Position numbers and translations under genes: made by a program
Notes under the pieces: generated by a model
The model's input: the letters and a program-made list of their open reading frames with translations, nothing else
Database searches by the model: none
Told to the model about the DNA's origin: nothing
Shown here: in pieces, positions 50,518 to 61,087 of the stretch
Position numbering within the stretch: position 1 is the first letter of the stretch
How the letters are laid out: each line of letters starts with the position of its first letter
Assembly: GCA_005878835.1 (NCBI GenBank)
Contig: VBMV01000062.1
Coordinates: 1-64,000, forward strand
Length of the DNA stretch: 64,000 nt
DNA from: Gammaproteobacteria bacterium
GTDB taxonomy: Bacteria; Pseudomonadota; Gammaproteobacteria; Steroidobacterales; Steroidobacteraceae
Reading direction: 5' to 3'

Positions 50518-50568
50518 GGCGGGCGGCCGGCGCGCCCGTGCTGTCTCAGGCCTGAGGACCGCGGCGCC

Positions 50569-50856
50569 TCACTTCGGCCAGTACATCCACACCGCCATGG
50601 CCAGCATGGCCAGGGTCGCCCCATGGGCGGCGAGGCGCCAGGAGCGCTCGCGCAGCTCCCCGTAGAAGCTGCCGGCCGAGGCCGCCGAAAATAGCGTAAA
50701 GACCGCTATCGCGCGCAGCAATGGGGCGTGCTCGGGGGCGAACCGCGCCTCGTCGGCCGGCAGGAACAGGATGACAATCCAGGTCATCAGGAGCCCGATG
50801 GCCAGGGCCACGGCCGACCCCATGACGATTCCCAGCAACGCGGTCAGAGGTCTCAC
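50569..50856 (-). CDS. Small three-helix membrane protein, unknown function
   Basis: About 95 residues from GTG 50856 (VRPLTALLGIVMG); a longer frame from GTG 50892 is possible. It has three hydrophobic segments (VMGSAVALAIGLLMTWIVILFLP, LRAIAVFTLFSAASAGSFYG and HGATLAMLAMAVWMYWP) and a conserved-looking DEARFAPEHAPLLRAI loop. I recall similar small proteins in Xanthomonadales-type genomes without a known role. It is divergent from the tail-specific protease gene. Confidence 0.65.
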   Translation of the reverse strand: MRPLTALLGIVMGSAVALAIGLLMTWIVILFLPADEARFAPEHAPLLRAIAVFTLFSAASAGSFYGELRERSWRLAAHGATLAMLAMAVWMYWPK

Positions 50857-50935
50857 GATGTGAGGGCCGTACTTGCTAAAGACGAACCGCACGCTCTACC
50901 TTAGCCCCAAGAGTCTACCGAACCTGCGAGCCCTC

Positions 50936-53050
50936 ATGACGACCCTAGCCCTGCGCCGATCCTGGATAACCGCCGCGGCCCTGCTGGTACTGGCCCTGGC
51001 GCTCGCCGGCTCCGCGCAGGCCCCGGCCGGCACCTCGCCATTGCCTGCGGGGACGCTGGCGCCCTCCGACACTCAGCGGGCGACCGCGCGCCGGGTCGGT
51101 CGCATCCTCGAGGAGGCGCACTACAGCCGCGCGGCGCTCGACGAGCGGATGTCGGATGTGGTCTACCACCGCTATCTGGAATTCCTCGACGGGCAGCGCA
51201 GCTACTTCCTCGCCAACGACGTCCAGGAGTTCAACGCTTACCGCCTGCGGTTCGGCGACATGATCCGCACCGGCGACATCGATCCGGCGTACCTGATCTT
51301 CGCGCGCTTCCAGCAGCGCAACCGCGAGCGCATGCAGCATGCGATCGAGCTGCTCAAGAGCGAGCCTGACTGGACGGCGAACGAGTCGTTCGAGTTCGAC
51401 CGCGCGCACGCCGCCTGGCCGCTCGATCAGGCCGCGATGGACGAGTTGTGGCGCAAGCGCGTCAAGAACGATGCGCTGTCGCTGATGCTCACCGGCAAGG
51501 CCTGGCCGGATGCGGCCGAGGTTCTGCGCAAGCGCTACGAGCGCGTGCTCAAGCGCGTCGACCAGGTGAGCAGCGAGGACGTATTCGAAGGTCTGATGAA
51601 CGCCTACGCGCGCGCCTTCGATCCGCACTCGAGCTACTTCTCACCGCGCAGCTCCGAGGAGTATCGCATCCAGATGAGCCTCAACTACGAGGGCATCGGC
51701 GCCTCGCTCCAGGTGGTGGACGATTACGTCACCATCATGAACGTGCTCGAAGGCGGCCCGGCGGCAGCAGCCGGCACGCTCAGCACCAACGACCGCATCA
51801 TCGGTGTGGGTCAGGGACACGAGGGTCCGTTCACCGACGTCATCGGCTGGCGGCTGGATGACGTGGTGCAGCTGATCCGCGGCAAGGCCGGCACGTCGGT
51901 GCGCCTGCAGGTACTGCCGGCCGGCGCGGCCCCTGGGAGCCCCGAGAAGGTCATGGAGTTCGTGCGCAACAAGGTGACGCTCGAAGCGCAGGCCGCGCAC
52001 AAGGAAGTGAAGACCGTGGCGCGCAACGGCCGCGCGCTCAAGATCGGGGTGATCACGGTGCCCGGGTTCTACCAGGACATTGCCGCGCAGAATGCCGGCG
52101 ACCAGAACTACCGCAGCACCACGCACGATGTGCTGAAACTGCTGCGCGAGCTCAAGAGCGAGAACGTGGATGGCCTGGTCCTCGACCTGCGCGGTGACGG
52201 CGGCGGCTACCTCCCCGAGGCCACGGCGCTCACCGGACTTTTCATCAATCACGGCCCGGTGGTGCAGCTGCGCGATACCGCAGGCAGGCTCGAGGTGCTG
52301 GATGACCCGGAGCCCGCACCGGCCTACGACGGTCCGCTCGCAGTGCTGGTCGATCGCCTCAGCGCCTCGGCCTCGGAGATCTTCGCCGGCGCGATCCAGG
52401 ACTATCACCGCGGCGTGATCCTCGGCCAGACCACCTTCGGCAAGGGCACGGTGCAGAACCTGGTGCCCCTCGATCGCTGGTCGCCGAAGCCGGTGAACGG
52501 ACAGCTGACCGTGACCATCGGCAAGTTCTACCGGGTCACGGGCGAGAGCACCCAGCACCGCGGTGTGGAACCTGACGTGCCGCTTGCCTCGCCCCTGGAC
52601 ATCAAGGAGATCGGCGAGAGCGCGCTGGAGTCCGCCCTGCCCTGGGATCGCATCGCCGGGGTCCCCTTCAGGATGAGTGCCGGCACGGCCGCTGCCCCGC
52701 CGGTCGCGGCACTGGCGACGGAGGAGGATGCGCGCGCGCAGCACGATCCGGACTACCGCTGGCTGGTGTCGGACATCGCCGCCATCGACTCGGTGCGCGG
52801 GCAGCACAGTGTGTCGCTCAACCTCAAGGCGCGGCGCGACGAGCGCGCCCGGATCGAGGGCGAGCGCCTGGCGCGGGAGAACAGCCGGCGGGCGGCGAAG
52901 AACCTGCCGGCGCTGAAGAGCGTCGAGGAGCTCGACAAGTCCAAGGACGAGGCCGCCGACGTGGTGCTCGAGCAGGCGACCCAGGTCATGGCCGACATGG
53001 TGACCGGGGCGCACCCGCAGCCACCGCAAAAGACCGCGCGCGCCAGTTAG
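50936..53050 (+). CDS. prc: Carboxy-terminal processing (tail-specific) protease
   Basis: Periplasmic S41 protease that trims or degrades proteins from the C-terminus. It has 704 residues from ATG 50936; the signal peptide ends near AGSAQA. A PDZ domain is centred on YEGIGASLQVVDDYVTIMNV. The Ser/Lys dyad is predicted as Ser478 in RLSASASEIFAG and Lys503 in QTTFGKGTVQ, matching E. coli Tsp Ser430 and Lys455 in spacing. A long charged C-terminal domain (DUF3340-like) ends the protein. Confidence 0.95.
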   Translation: MTTLALRRSWITAAALLVLALALAGSAQAPAGTSPLPAGTLAPSDTQRATARRVGRILEEAHYSRAALDERMSDVVYHRYLEFLDGQRSYFLANDVQEFNAYRLRFGDMIRTGDIDPAYLIFARFQQRNRERMQHAIELLKSEPDWTANESFEFDRAHAAWPLDQAAMDELWRKRVKNDALSLMLTGKAWPDAAEVLRKRYERVLKRVDQVSSEDVFEGLMNAYARAFDPHSSYFSPRSSEEYRIQMSLNYEGIGASLQVVDDYVTIMNVLEGGPAAAAGTLSTNDRIIGVGQGHEGPFTDVIGWRLDDVVQLIRGKAGTSVRLQVLPAGAAPGSPEKVMEFVRNKVTLEAQAAHKEVKTVARNGRALKIGVITVPGFYQDIAAQNAGDQNYRSTTHDVLKLLRELKSENVDGLVLDLRGDGGGYLPEATALTGLFINHGPVVQLRDTAGRLEVLDDPEPAPAYDGPLAVLVDRLSASASEIFAGAIQDYHRGVILGQTTFGKGTVQNLVPLDRWSPKPVNGQLTVTIGKFYRVTGESTQHRGVEPDVPLASPLDIKEIGESALESALPWDRIAGVPFRMSAGTAAAPPVAALATEEDARAQHDPDYRWLVSDIAAIDSVRGQHSVSLNLKARRDERARIEGERLARENSRRAAKNLPALKSVEELDKSKDEAADVVLEQATQVMADMVTGAHPQPPQKTARAS

Positions 53051-53115
53051 GAGCGGGCCAGCGCCGCAGCCTGCGGGCGCCGCATCCGCGCGCGCCGGGC
53101 GCGGTGAGCGGAGTT

Positions 53116-54180
53116 TCAGCGCAGCAGGATCCGGAACAGGTCCCAGGTGTCCTCGGCGAGCACGTTCGGCAGCGGCGCATCGGCCCGCGGCCCCGCCGCC
53201 GGCAGCACGTCGCCTTCGGTGAACGCGAGCGAGTTAGGCGCCGGCGAGGTGTCGGTCTCGCCGCGGTAGCGCGCCACGCGCTGCAGCCTCTCGCTGCGGG
53301 CGCGGATCTCCTGGGTAACACCCTCGCGCGCGCTGATCAGAGTGTGTGCGCGCGCGATCTGGCCCATCAACAGCACGCATTCCCTGGGCGAGCCGTAGTC
53401 GTCGGCGGTCTCACGGCGGGCGATCGCCTCGCGCGCCAGCGTCAGCATCGGGGCCTTGAGTGGCAGCAGGCGCAGGCATAGCGCTTCCGCATAGGCGATG
53501 GCGGTGAGATTGATCGCGCGCCGCGCCGGCAGCGTCAGTCCCGGAAACCCCGGTGTGGCCTCGCCGGCGATTTCCTCGAGCCCGAGCTGCGCCTCGCCGA
53601 GTGACACCCCGGCGCTCACCACCGCCGCTGCGGCGACGCCGATGCGCCGCTGCAGCGCGCGGCGCTTGAAGTAGTGCCAGACGCGGGTGAGCGCCGCCCG
53701 CTCCTTTTCCACTGCCGCAAGCTGTGCGGTGGCCTGCTCGTGCAGCCCCTGGGCTGCGCGCAACACGCCCTCGGCGCCCGGGCGGCGGGCGAACTGGCGG
53801 CGATTGTGCTGGGCCAGGTGTGCGCGCCGCTCGCGCTCCTCCTGCTGCCGCACCAGATCGGCGACCATTTGGCTGATGAGCTCGCGGCCCGTCTGCCACA
53901 GGCGGCGCAGCTGATAGAACACCAGCGCCGGGTAAGCGGTCTCGGCGGCGCCCAGGCGCCCCTCGAGCGTATTGAGCATGTCCTGCACGCGCTGGGTGGC
54001 ACCTTCCTGCTGCTTGAGCAGGTCCTTGAGGCGGAAGGTCTCCTCCTGCAGCCCGCCGTAGGCCTTCTTGAGCTCGGCGCGGTTGCGAAACAGCGCCAGC
54101 ACCCGGTGATCCTCATCATCGGGTTGGCCATCCGGGCGGAGGCTGAGCTTGAGAAAGCCGAGTTGACGCAGCGCCTTCAT
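53116..54180 (-). CDS. Coiled-coil protein of unknown function
   Basis: A 354-residue soluble or membrane-associated protein. Residues about 28-180 are strongly helical and charged (RAELKKAYGGLQEETFRLKDLLKQQ, QQEERERRAHLAQHNRRQF), suggesting coiled coil. A more hydrophobic stretch (RIGVAAAAVVSAGVSLGEAQLG) follows. It ends with NVLAEDTWDLFRILLR. I do not recognise it. It lies 28 nt after the DUF1249 gene on the same strand and probably shares a transcript. Confidence 0.7.
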   Translation of the reverse strand: MKALRQLGFLKLSLRPDGQPDDEDHRVLALFRNRAELKKAYGGLQEETFRLKDLLKQQEGATQRVQDMLNTLEGRLGAAETAYPALVFYQLRRLWQTGRELISQMVADLVRQQEERERRAHLAQHNRRQFARRPGAEGVLRAAQGLHEQATAQLAAVEKERAALTRVWHYFKRRALQRRIGVAAAAVVSAGVSLGEAQLGLEEIAGEATPGFPGLTLPARRAINLTAIAYAEALCLRLLPLKAPMLTLAREAIARRETADDYGSPRECVLLMGQIARAHTLISAREGVTQEIRARSERLQRVARYRGETDTSPAPNSLAFTEGDVLPAAGPRADAPLPNVLAEDTWDLFRILLR

Positions 54181-54208
54181 GAGGGTATCGGCGGCCGACC
54201 GCCCCCGC

Positions 54209-54706
54209 TCATGCGCCGGCTTCGGGCTCCGTGCTGGATGAGAAGCGATGACCTCGCTCCACGCAGTATTCCAGCCACTTATTTAACATCATGTTGCGCG
54301 CCCAACGCTGATCCAGTTCACGCTCCGCGCGAGTGCGCAGCGAGCGCAGCAGCGGCTGACTGTGAACCGCGGCCCATTGCCGCGCCTCGACCAGGTGCGC
54401 GTCATGGTAGATGCGCACCTGCATGTCGGGGTACGGCAGGGAGCCGTGCATATGGGGCAGCAGGTAGGTCAGATTCACTGTACTGGTGTACGGGGAGCGC
54501 TCGGTCACGGTGAGAACGAGGTCACAATCCCCACGCACGCTGGACCGGTACCGGCCGGTGAGCGCCGTCAGCTTTCCGGCCAGCCAGCCGAAGCGTATGA
54601 AGTTGCTCTCGTACAGTCCCATGAGCGCGACGAAGCTGCGCGGCCGCGCGCGCCACGAAACCGGGGTCTGTGTGTCAGTGAGCAGCACGCGCCGACTATA
54701 ACGCAC
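54209..54706 (-). CDS. DUF1249 protein (YqiB-like)
   Basis: About 165 residues if started at GTG 54706; a GTG at 54688 is also possible and neither has a clear ribosome site. The DUF1249 pattern is visible: MGLYESNFIRF, the strand LVLTVTERSPYTSTVNLTYLL, then DMQVRIYHDAHLVEARQW and LNKWLEYCVERGHRF, the same layout as E. coli YqiB. The role of the family is unknown. The coiled-coil gene follows. Confidence 0.8.
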   Translation of the reverse strand: MRYSRRVLLTDTQTPVSWRARPRSFVALMGLYESNFIRFGWLAGKLTALTGRYRSSVRGDCDLVLTVTERSPYTSTVNLTYLLPHMHGSLPYPDMQVRIYHDAHLVEARQWAAVHSQPLLRSLRTRAERELDQRWARNMMLNKWLEYCVERGHRFSSSTEPEAGA

Positions 54707-54838
54707 AAGGCCTGGCCTGCAAGCCGATCGCGGCGCGAATTTGTCGCTGCCGGCGCCCGGCCGGCGCTTGCAAGTTTCGTGCGACCTGACACGCGCGCCG
54801 CGAGTCGTGCAACAATATGCAGCTTGCGGGCGCGGGCG

Positions 54839-55660
54839 CTACGGGCGCAGCCGCCGCTCGATGCCGCTGGTGTTCAGAATGCGGCTGGCGATCTCCTCGA
54901 TGGAGCACTCGGTGGTATCGAGCCACGGCAGCGCGTAGCGCGCGAACAGCGCCTCCGCGGCGCGCAGCTCGTACTGCACCTGCTGCTGCGAGGCGTAGCG
55001 GCTGTCCGGGCGGCGCTCGGTGCGGATCTGCTGCAGCCGCTCCGGTTTGATGGTCAGCGCATAGAGCTTGGAGCGGAACGGCTCCAGTCGCGGCGGCAGT
55101 CTGCCGGCTTCGAGATCGTCCTCGGTGAGCGGATAGTTGGCGGCGAACACCCCGTATTGCAGCGCCAGATACAGGCAGGTCGGAGTCTTGCCGACCCGCG
55201 ATACTCCGACCAGCACCACATCGGCGAGCGCGTAGTCGCCGCCGCTGCCGTCGTCGTTGGCGAGCGCGAAGTTGGTGGCGTTGATGCGCGTCGTGTATGC
55301 GGCGAGATCGGCCATGCCGTGCGCCCGGCCGGCGCGGTGCGTCGAGCGCGTGTCGAGCTCGCGCTCGAGCGGACCGACAAACGTCGAGAACAGATCCAGG
55401 AACAGGGCATTCGCCGCCACGACGATCTCGCGCAGCTCGTCCTGCACCAGCGTGCTGAACACGATCGGCCGCAGGCCCTCCTCCTCGGCCGCGTGGTTGA
55501 TGCGCCGGACGGCCTCCTGCGCCTTGTCAACGCTCGACACAAATGGCAAAGTCAGCGGGCGAAATTCCAGCCCCTCGAACTGCGTCATGAGACTGTGGCC
55601 CAGTGTTTCCGCAGTCACACCCGTCTGGTCCGAGACGAAAAATACCGTTCGACGGCTCAC
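54839..55660 (-). CDS. ppsR: Phosphoenolpyruvate synthase regulatory protein (bifunctional kinase/pyrophosphorylase)
   Basis: Reversibly phosphorylates PpsA using ADP to switch gluconeogenesis off or on. It has 273 residues, the usual length. It opens RRTVFFVSDQTGVTAETLG, and the P-loop is GVSRVGKTPTCLYLA. The DUF299 segment ANYPLTEDDLEAG is intact. It is divergent from ppsA (98 nt between starts), the normal pairing; here ppsA itself is frameshifted. Confidence 0.95.
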   Translation of the reverse strand: MSRRTVFFVSDQTGVTAETLGHSLMTQFEGLEFRPLTLPFVSSVDKAQEAVRRINHAAEEEGLRPIVFSTLVQDELREIVVAANALFLDLFSTFVGPLERELDTRSTHRAGRAHGMADLAAYTTRINATNFALANDDGSGGDYALADVVLVGVSRVGKTPTCLYLALQYGVFAANYPLTEDDLEAGRLPPRLEPFRSKLYALTIKPERLQQIRTERRPDSRYASQQQVQYELRAAEALFARYALPWLDTTECSIEEIASRILNTSGIERRLRP

Positions 55661-55757
55661 GGCGCGAGTGTCCCCTCCGGGCTGGTGCGAGCGGTGAACA
55701 GTGTTTCACCCGGGGCGCGCGCCGGCAAGCGCCAGGCGTCGACCTGCAGGAGCGTTC

Positions 55758-58122
55758 TTGAAAGCCTACGTCATCCCCTTCGAGCAGCTGACGATGCGCG
55801 ACGTAGAGACGGTCGGCGGCAAGAACGCCTCGCTCGGGGAGATGATCGGCTCGCTCGCCAGGCTCGGCGTGCAGGTGCCCGGCGGGTTCGCCACCACCGC
55901 GCACGCCTACCGCGAGTTCCTCGAACAGGGCGGGCTGGCCGCGCGCATCCGCGCCGAGCTCACCGAGCTCGACGTCGATGACGTGGCGCGGCTCGCCGCC
56001 ACCGGAGCGCGCATCCGTCAGTGGATTCTCGCCACCCCCTTTCCGCCCGCCCTGACGGCGGCGGTGAGCGCACAGCTGCAGCGCATGAGCGCGGGCGGCG
56101 ATCTGGCCGTGGCGGTACGCTCCTCGGCGACCGCCGAGGATCTGCCCGAGGCCTCCTTCGCCGGCCAGCAGGAGAGCTTCCTGCGAGGCTGAAGTGCTCA
56201 AGGCGATGCACGAGGTGTTTGCCTCGCTGTTCAACGACCGGGCGATCTCCTACCGCGTACATCAGGGGTTCGATCACGCCGCGGTGGCCTTGTCGGCCGG
56301 CGTGCAGCACATGGTGAGGAGCGACCTGGGCGCGAGCGGCGTCATGTTCACGCTCGACACCGACTCGGGCTTTCGCGAGGTGGTGCTCATCACCGCCGCG
56401 TGGGGCCTGGGCGAGACCGTGGTCCAGGGCGCCGTCAATCCCGATGAGTTCTACGTCTACAAACCCGCGCTGCGCGCCGGCAAGCTCGCGATCCTGCGCC
56501 GCAACCTCGGCGCCAAGGCGGTGAAGATGGTGTACGCGCCGGCGGGCTCACCCGCGCGCGTGCAGACGCTGGCGGTGCCGCCGGCGGACCGGCGCCGCTT
56601 CTGCCTGAGCGACGCCGATATCGTCACGCTGGCGCGCCAGGCGCTGATCATCGAAGAGCATTACGGCCGGCCGATGGACATCGAGTGGGCGCGCGACGGC
56701 ACCTCGGGCGCGATCCTCATCCTGCAGGCGCGGCCCGAGACGGTGCAGAGCCGCGTCGGCCGTACCATTCAGCGTTACGCTCTCAAGGGCCGCTCGCGGG
56801 TGCTGGCCACCGGCCGCAGCATCGGCCAGCGCATCGGCGCCGGAGCCGCGCGCGTCATCCGCGACGCGGGCGAGATGGCGCGCGTGCAGAGCGGCGAGGT
56901 GCTGGTCGCCGACATGACCGATCCGGACTGGGAGCCGGTCATGAAGCGCGCCGCCGCGATCGTCACCAACCGCGGCGGCCGCACCTGTCACGCGGCCATC
57001 ATCGCGCGCGAGCTGGGGATCCCCGCGGTGGTCGGCTGCGGCGATGCCACGCAACGCATCCGCGAGGGACAGGACGTGACCGTGTCGTGCGCCGAGGGCG
57101 ACACCGGGCACGTGTACGAAGGGCTGTTGCAGTTCGAACGCAGGCAGATCGAGCTCGATGCGCTGCCGCCGATCCCGGTCAAGATCATGATGAACGTCGG
57201 CAACCCCGAGCGCGCCTTCGATTTCGCCAACATCCCGCACCGCGGCGTGGGGCTCGCGCGGCTCGAGTTCATCATCAACCGCATGATCGGCGTGCATCCG
57301 CGTGCGCTGCTCGAGTTCGACCGCCTGGACGGGGAGCTGCAGGAGCAGATCCGCGCGCAGATGGCCGGGTATTCCACCCCGGTAGACTTCTACGTGGAGA
57401 AGCTCGCCGAGGGGATCGCGCAGATCGCCGCGGCGTTCGCCCCCGAGCCGGTCATCGTGCGGCTCTCGGACTTCAAGTCCAACGAGTACGCCAACCTCAT
57501 CGGCGGCAGCCGCTACGAACCGCAGGAGGAGAACCCGATGCTGGGCTTCCGCGGCGCCGCGCGCTACGTCGACGAGGCCTTCCGCCCCTGCTTCGAGCTC
57601 GAGTGCCGGGCGCTCAAGCGGGTGCGCGAGGCCATGGGCCTCACCAACGTGCAGGTCATGGTGCCGTTCGTGAGGAGCGTCGCCGAGGCGCGCCAGGTCA
57701 CGGCACTGCTCGCGCACAACGGCCTGCAACGCGGCGCGCAGGGGCTCAAGGTGATCATGATGTGCGAGCTGCCCACCAACGCGCTGCTCGCCGAGCAGTA
57801 CCTCGAGCACTTCGACGGCATGTCCATCGGCTCGAACGACATGACACAGCTCACCCTGGGACTGGACCGCGACTCGGCGATCATGGCGGGCCACTTCGAC
57901 GAGCGTGACGAAGCGGTGCGCAAGCTCCTGGCGATGGCGATCAGCGCCTGCCGCAAACACGGCAAGTACGTCGGCATCTGCGGCCAGGGGCCGTCGGATC
58001 ACCCCGACCTGGCGCGCTGGCTGCTCGATCAGGGCATCGAGAGCATGTCCCTCAACCCCGATACGGTGGTGGAGACCTGGCTGTTCCTCGCCCAGGCGCC
58101 GGCGCCCGGCCGGGCCTCCTGA
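55758..58122 (+). pseudogene. ppsA: Phosphoenolpyruvate synthase, frameshifted
   Basis: Makes PEP from pyruvate and ATP in gluconeogenesis. The start is TTG 55758 with CAGGAG 5 nt upstream. The first part reads well to [13 protein letters not shown] and stops at 56190; the second resumes one frame on at [25 protein letters not shown]. coli-type proteins have about nine more residues between these (NVQGFDAVL-like), so roughly 11 nt appear lost near 56184-56196. The rest is intact: [21 protein letters not shown] with the phospho-His and [15 protein letters not shown] with the catalytic Cys. A true mutation or a sequence error. Confidence 0.9.
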
Positions 58123-58182
58123 CACCCGCGGCGCGCACCTGCGCGCACTGCGGCGCAGCGCCGTGGCGCACGCGCATCGCGG

Positions 58183-58575
58183 CTACGCGCGCGACAGATC
58201 CCGGAGCTTCGCCTCGGAGGCGGCGCGATCCTTGTCGTCGAACGGCTCGATGTCGACGTGCTCGAGCGTGGCGCGCTCGAGGCAGCGCACGTTGACGCTG
58301 TAGCCGTCGGGATTGGAGCGTGGCACGTAGAAGGACTTCACGCCGCAGCGGCGGCAGAACAGATGCCGCGCAGTGCCGGTGTTGAAGCGGTATTCGCTCA
58401 GGCTCTCCGCCCCGCGCAGCAGCCGGAAGCGCGTGCGCGGCACGATCAGGTGCAGGTAGCCGCTCATGCGGCAGATCGAGCAGTTGCACTCGCTCGCCGT
58501 GAGGCGCGCCGGCGCATCCACCTCGAAGGCAACCGCGCCGCAATGGCAGCCGCCGCGATGCGTCACCAGCGGCAC
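58183..58575 (-). CDS. GFA/Mss4-like zinc-binding protein
   Basis: A 130-residue protein of the glutathione-dependent formaldehyde-activating (GFA) family fold. Zinc ligands are visible: GGCHCGAVAFEV, CNCSICRMSGY and FCRRCGVKSF. The family binds zinc and sometimes glutathione adducts; the substrate here is unknown. It is 4 nt beyond the orn stop and convergent with ppsA, with a palindrome-rich GC stretch between. Confidence 0.88.
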   Translation of the reverse strand: MPLVTHRGGCHCGAVAFEVDAPARLTASECNCSICRMSGYLHLIVPRTRFRLLRGAESLSEYRFNTGTARHLFCRRCGVKSFYVPRSNPDGYSVNVRCLERATLEHVDIEPFDDKDRAASEAKLRDLSRA

Positions 58576-58579
58576 GGTC

Positions 58580-59146
58580 TCAGGCGCTCCCGCTGCCGGC
58601 GTAAGCCGGCGCGAACAACCACGCGCGGTAGTGCCGCAGCTCGCGGATCGATTCGTGGATATCCGCGTGCGCGAGGTGGGTCCCCTGCTTGACGAAACTC
58701 TCGGCCACCGCCGGCGCCCAGCGGCGCGCCAGCTCCTTCAGCGTGCTGACGTCGAGATTGCGGTAGTGGAAGAAGTGTTCGAGCTCGGGCATGCAGCGCG
58801 CGAGAAAGCGACGGTCCTGGCAGATGCTGTTGCCGCACATCGGCGAGCTGCCGGCATTGACCAGCGGCGCGAGGAACTCGAGCGTGCGCTGCTGGGCCTC
58901 GGCGACGCTGGTGCGGCTCGCGCGCACCCGCGCCAGCAGGCCCGAGGAGCTGTGCTGGCGCTGATTCCAGTCGTCCATGCGCGCGAGCACCTCATCGGGC
59001 TGATGGATGGCGAGCACCGGGCCATCGGCGATGAGCTCCAGATCCCGGTCGGTCACCACGGTGGCGATCTCGATGATCGAATCGGTGTCGGGCTTCAGAC
59101 CCGTCATCTCCAGATCGATCCAGACCAGATAGTCGCCGCTCGGCAT
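58580..59146 (-). CDS. orn: Oligoribonuclease
   Basis: 3'-5' exonuclease that clears 2- to 5-nt RNAs and pGpG. It has 188 residues. The DEDDh motifs are visible: [20 protein letters not shown], the second Asp in [18 protein letters not shown], and the final [15 protein letters not shown]. It is divergent from rsgA, as in E. coli. Confidence 0.97.
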   Translation of the reverse strand: MPSGDYLVWIDLEMTGLKPDTDSIIEIATVVTDRDLELIADGPVLAIHQPDEVLARMDDWNQRQHSSSGLLARVRASRTSVAEAQQRTLEFLAPLVNAGSSPMCGNSICQDRRFLARCMPELEHFFHYRNLDVSTLKELARRWAPAVAESFVKQGTHLAHADIHESIRELRHYRAWLFAPAYAGSGSA

Positions 59147-59223
59147 GGCGCGTGGGTAGTGATAGCGTGTCTTGACCGCGCAACAGGCAATCCGAGTGTA
59201 GCAGACGACCGCTCACCCGCCGC

Positions 59224-60111
59224 ATGAAGCAGACTCTGGTAGGACGCGTGATCGCCAGCTTCGGCCGGCACCTGCTGGTGCGCGAGCCCGGCGGCCGGGA
59301 AGTGCGGGCGCGTCCGTTCGGGCGCTCCCTCACCGTAGTGTGCGGCGATGAGGTGCGCTGCCGCCTCGATGCACGCCACGATGAGGTGCACGTGGTGGAA
59401 GTGCTGCCGCGGCGCACGGCGCTGTATCGCGCCAACCTGCGCGGCGGCGCCGAACCGGTGGTGGCCAACCTCACGCGGCTGCTGGTGGTGCTCGCGCCGC
59501 TCCCGGCACCGGACCTGTTCATCGTGGACCGCTACCTGGCTGCGGCCACCGCCGCCGGACTCGCCGCGACCCTCATCGTGAACAAGAGTGACCTCGGCAT
59601 CGACGCGGCGCTTACCGCCGAGCTCGCGGTGTACCGCGCCGCCGGCTACGACGCCGTCACCTGCTCGGCCGAAAGCGGCAGCGGGGTTGGGCAGCTGCGT
59701 GCCCTCCTCACGCCCGGCGCGGTGGCCGCCCTGGTCGGACAATCCGGGGTCGGCAAGTCCTCGCTCGTGCAGTGCCTCGTGCCGCAGGCGCAGGTCGCGA
59801 TCGGCGCACTGGTGCGTGCGGAGGATGGACGGCACACCACCACCGCCGCGCGCCTGTTCGATCTGCCACACGGCGCCGCGCTGATCGACTCCCCGGGGGT
59901 GCGCGACTTTGCGCCCGCCGCCGCGGCACTCGATGAGCGCACCCTCGGCTTCGTGGAGGTGGAACGCCTGGCTCCCGGGTGCCGTTTCAGCGATTGCCGC
60001 CACCTGCGCGAGCCGGGATGCGCGGTGCGCGCGGCAGCCGCGGGCGGTGCGCTGCATGCGCGCCGCTACGAGAGCTACCGGCGGCTGCGCCGCCTGCGCG
60101 AGGAGCGCTAA
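59224..60111 (+). CDS. rsgA: Ribosome small-subunit biogenesis GTPase RsgA
   Basis: Circularly permuted GTPase for 30S maturation. It has 295 residues. An N-terminal OB domain precedes G4 (NKSDLG), then G1 ([12 protein letters not shown]) and G3 (DSPGVRDF), which is the permuted order. The C-terminal zinc finger ligands are in [14 protein letters not shown]. It is convergent with recR; the two genes overlap by 4 nt at their stops. Confidence 0.96.
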   Translation: MKQTLVGRVIASFGRHLLVREPGGREVRARPFGRSLTVVCGDEVRCRLDARHDEVHVVEVLPRRTALYRANLRGGAEPVVANLTRLLVVLAPLPAPDLFIVDRYLAAATAAGLAATLIVNKSDLGIDAALTAELAVYRAAGYDAVTCSAESGSGVGQLRALLTPGAVAALVGQSGVGKSSLVQCLVPQAQVAIGALVRAEDGRHTTTAARLFDLPHGAALIDSPGVRDFAPAAAALDERTLGFVEVERLAPGCRFSDCRHLREPGCAVRAAAAGGALHARRYESYRRLRRLREER

Positions 60112-60707
60112 CTGACCGACTGCCGCCCGGCGAGCGCGTGCGCCAGCGTGCCGCCGTCGACGTACTCGAGCTCGCCCCCGACCGGCACGCCGTGGGCGAT
60201 GCGAGTGGCGCGGATGCCGCGCCGCGCGGCCAGCTCACCGAGGAAATGGGCCGTCGCCTCGCCCTCGACCGTGGAGTTGGTGGCCAGGATCAGCTCGCGC
60301 ACCCCGCCCTGCGCCAGGATCGCCTCGAGCTCGCGCACGCCGAGCTGCTCGGGGCCGATGCCATCGAGCGGCGACAGGTGCCCCATGAGCACGAAGTAGC
60401 GGCCACGGTAGCTGCCGGAGGACTCGATCGCGACCACGTCGGCGGGCGACTCGACCGCGCACAGCAGCGCTGCGTCGCGCTGCGGCGCGGCGCAGATCGC
60501 GCACAACTCCCCTTCGGTGAGCATGCGGCAGCGCCGGCAGCGGGCCACGGATTGCAGCGCCGCATCGAGCGCCTCGGCCAGCGCACGCGCCCCTGGCCGG
60601 CCCTCCTGCAGCAGGTGGAACGCCATGCGCTGCGCAGTCTTGGGCCCGACTCCGGGCAGGGTGTGCAGCGCGTCGATCAGGCGGGCGAGATGCGGCGAAT
60701 GCTTCAT
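60108..60707 (-). CDS. recR: Recombination protein RecR
   Basis: Partner of RecO and RecF in gap repair. It has 199 residues. The helix-hairpin-helix is [19 protein letters not shown], the zinc finger [16 protein letters not shown], and the Toprim domain contains [28 protein letters not shown] and [12 protein letters not shown]. It is the last gene of dnaX-ybaB-recR. Confidence 0.97.
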   Translation of the reverse strand: MKHSPHLARLIDALHTLPGVGPKTAQRMAFHLLQEGRPGARALAEALDAALQSVARCRRCRMLTEGELCAICAAPQRDAALLCAVESPADVVAIESSGSYRGRYFVLMGHLSPLDGIGPEQLGVRELEAILAQGGVRELILATNSTVEGEATAHFLGELAARRGIRATRIAHGVPVGGELEYVDGGTLAHALAGRQSVS

Positions 60708-60717
60708 CGCGCGCGCT

Positions 60718-61041
60718 TCAAAAGGGCAGCTTCATTCCCGGCGGCAGCTGCAGTCCCGCGGTCAGGCTCGCCATCTTCTGCTGCACGCGCGCCTCGACCT
60801 TGTGCACGGCGTCGTTGGTCGCGGCCGCGATCAGATCCTCGAGCATCTCGCGGTCCTCGCCACTGATCGCGGGCTCGATCTGCACGCGCTTCACTTCGTG
60901 GCGGCCGCTCATGGTGACCTTCACCATGCCGCCGCCGGCTTCTCCGACCACCTCGATGGTGCCGATCTCGGCCTGGGCCTTCTGCATGTTCTCCTGCATC
61001 GCCTGGGCCTGCTTCATCAGGTCGTCGAAGTTGCCTCGCAT
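60718..61041 (-). CDS. ybaB: YbaB/EbfC nucleoid-associated protein
   Basis: Small DNA-binding dimer. It has 107 residues from ATG 61041 ([13 protein letters not shown]). The central strand pattern [22 protein letters not shown] and the helix [17 protein letters not shown] are family-typical. It is between dnaX and recR, the conserved order. Confidence 0.95.
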   Translation of the reverse strand: MRGNFDDLMKQAQAMQENMQKAQAEIGTIEVVGEAGGGMVKVTMSGRHEVKRVQIEPAISGEDREMLEDLIAAATNDAVHKVEARVQQKMASLTAGLQLPPGMKLPF

Positions 61042-61087
61042 GAGAGTCACTGCCTGTCAGGCGCGCGCGCCCGGATTGGACCTGGAG

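Noticed and set aside
58123..58182. Terminator between ppsA and the GFA gene
   Set aside because: The gap is full of GCGC-type short palindromes, but no single stem stands out and no T-run follows, so no specific call is justified.
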